Positions 5,722 to 5,998 of a stretch of 5,998 nt of DNA are shown piece after piece. Each line of letters begins with the position of its first letter. The first letter of the stretch is position 1. The translations under genes and the position numbers were made by a program. The notes under the pieces are model-generated. The model was not told the origin of the DNA. It made no database searches and worked only from the letters and a program-made list of their open reading frames with translations. The stretch is from Acidimicrobiaceae bacterium (GTDB lineage: Bacteria > Actinomycetota > Acidimicrobiia > Acidimicrobiales > Salinilacustritrichaceae): positions 3,151 through 9,148 of the forward strand of contig DMTU01000210.1 of assembly GCA_003476595.1 (NCBI GenBank). Reading direction: 5' to 3'.

Positions 5722-5998
5722 CCGTCGTCTTCGACCTGGTCGGGGTCCAGAACCGCGACCACGGCGAACGGGGCATCGCCCGGTACGTGCTGAACACGGC
5801 CCTCGAGGTCGAGCGGCTCGCCCCCGGGCTCGTGGACCACTGGCTCCTGCGCGGCGACATGCCCGTGCCGGGCACGCTCGAGCCCCTGCTGTCCACCGGG
5901 CGGGCCCGCCTTCTCACCGCGGACCGGTCCTGGCTCGACGTGGGCGAGGGTGGCGTGTTCGTCGCCGGGTCCCTGTTCGAGCTGGACGAGCCGGTGGA
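5718..5998 (+). CDS. Probable glycosyltransferase N-terminus (partial, runs off the window)
   Basis: A frame opens with GTG at 5718, overlaps the methyltransferase stop by four bases (GTGA) and stays open for 93 codons to the window end. The start TVVFDLVGVQNRDHGERGIARYV resembles the N-terminal strand and glycine-rich turn of GT-B, family 1/4-like glycosyltransferases, where a D-x-x-x-x-Q-x-R...GI-x-R-Y pattern precedes the first helix of the acceptor domain. The rest (LLRGDMPVPGTLEPLL, GVFVAGSLFELDEPV) is compatible with that fold. The C-terminal nucleotide-sugar domain, which would settle the call, lies outside. GTGA overlap usually means translational coupling, so this protein and the methyltransferase are probably made together and act on the same glycan. 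Confidence 0.7.
   Translation, partial: MTVVFDLVGVQNRDHGERGIARYVLNTALEVERLAPGLVDHWLLRGDMPVPGTLEPLLSTGRARLLTADRSWLDVGEGGVFVAGSLFELDEPV

Overview
The window is a very GC-rich bacterial stretch, roughly 70% G+C by eye, with almost every codon ending in G or C and dense coding on both strands. The gene set fits an actinobacterium: an OmpR-type two-component pair, a rhodanese-ThiF sulfur-activating enzyme, a secreted CAP protein with a C-terminal DUF4214 module, and a methyltransferase/glycosyltransferase pair. The CAP-DUF4214 architecture, as I know it, points most towards the class Acidimicrobiia. That placement is an inference from family distribution, not from any marker gene.

Left part (1-2199): a membrane sensor histidine kinase on the minus strand, cut by the window edge just after its phospho-acceptor histidine, is transcribed divergently from an OmpR/PhoB-type response regulator on the plus strand. 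They share a 76-bp gap holding a direct repeat, CTCAACG-N4-CTCAACG, with an 11-bp period. That is the geometry expected of an OmpR-family binding site, so the pair probably controls itself.

Middle (2286-3458): a 390-residue enzyme with an N-terminal rhodanese domain followed by a ThiF/MoeB-type adenylyltransferase domain. This is the reverse of the usual MoeZ/Uba4 order. Both CxxC pairs that form the zinc site in E. coli MoeB are missing, while the ATP-binding and central cysteine motifs remain. It should activate a ubiquitin-like sulfur carrier for molybdopterin, thiamine, cysteine or tRNA thiolation, but no carrier gene lies in the window.

Right part (3550-5998): a secreted CAP-DUF4214 protein, preceded by a promoter-like element resembling those read by sigma-28/FliA/SigD/WhiG factors. 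After a 78-bp gap comes a class I SAM-dependent methyltransferase with a long helical N-terminal region. It overlaps by 4 bp (GTGA) the start of a probable glycosyltransferase that runs off the window. These last two genes look like the edge of a surface-glycan locus.

No RNA genes, CRISPR arrays, insertion sequences or phage genes were seen. All intergenic gaps are under 100 bp. The most unusual features are the zinc-less, domain-swapped rhodanese-ThiF enzyme, the sigma-28-like element before the CAP-DUF4214 gene, and the 11-bp repeat between the two-component genes. I see no clear evidence of a wholly new multi-gene system.
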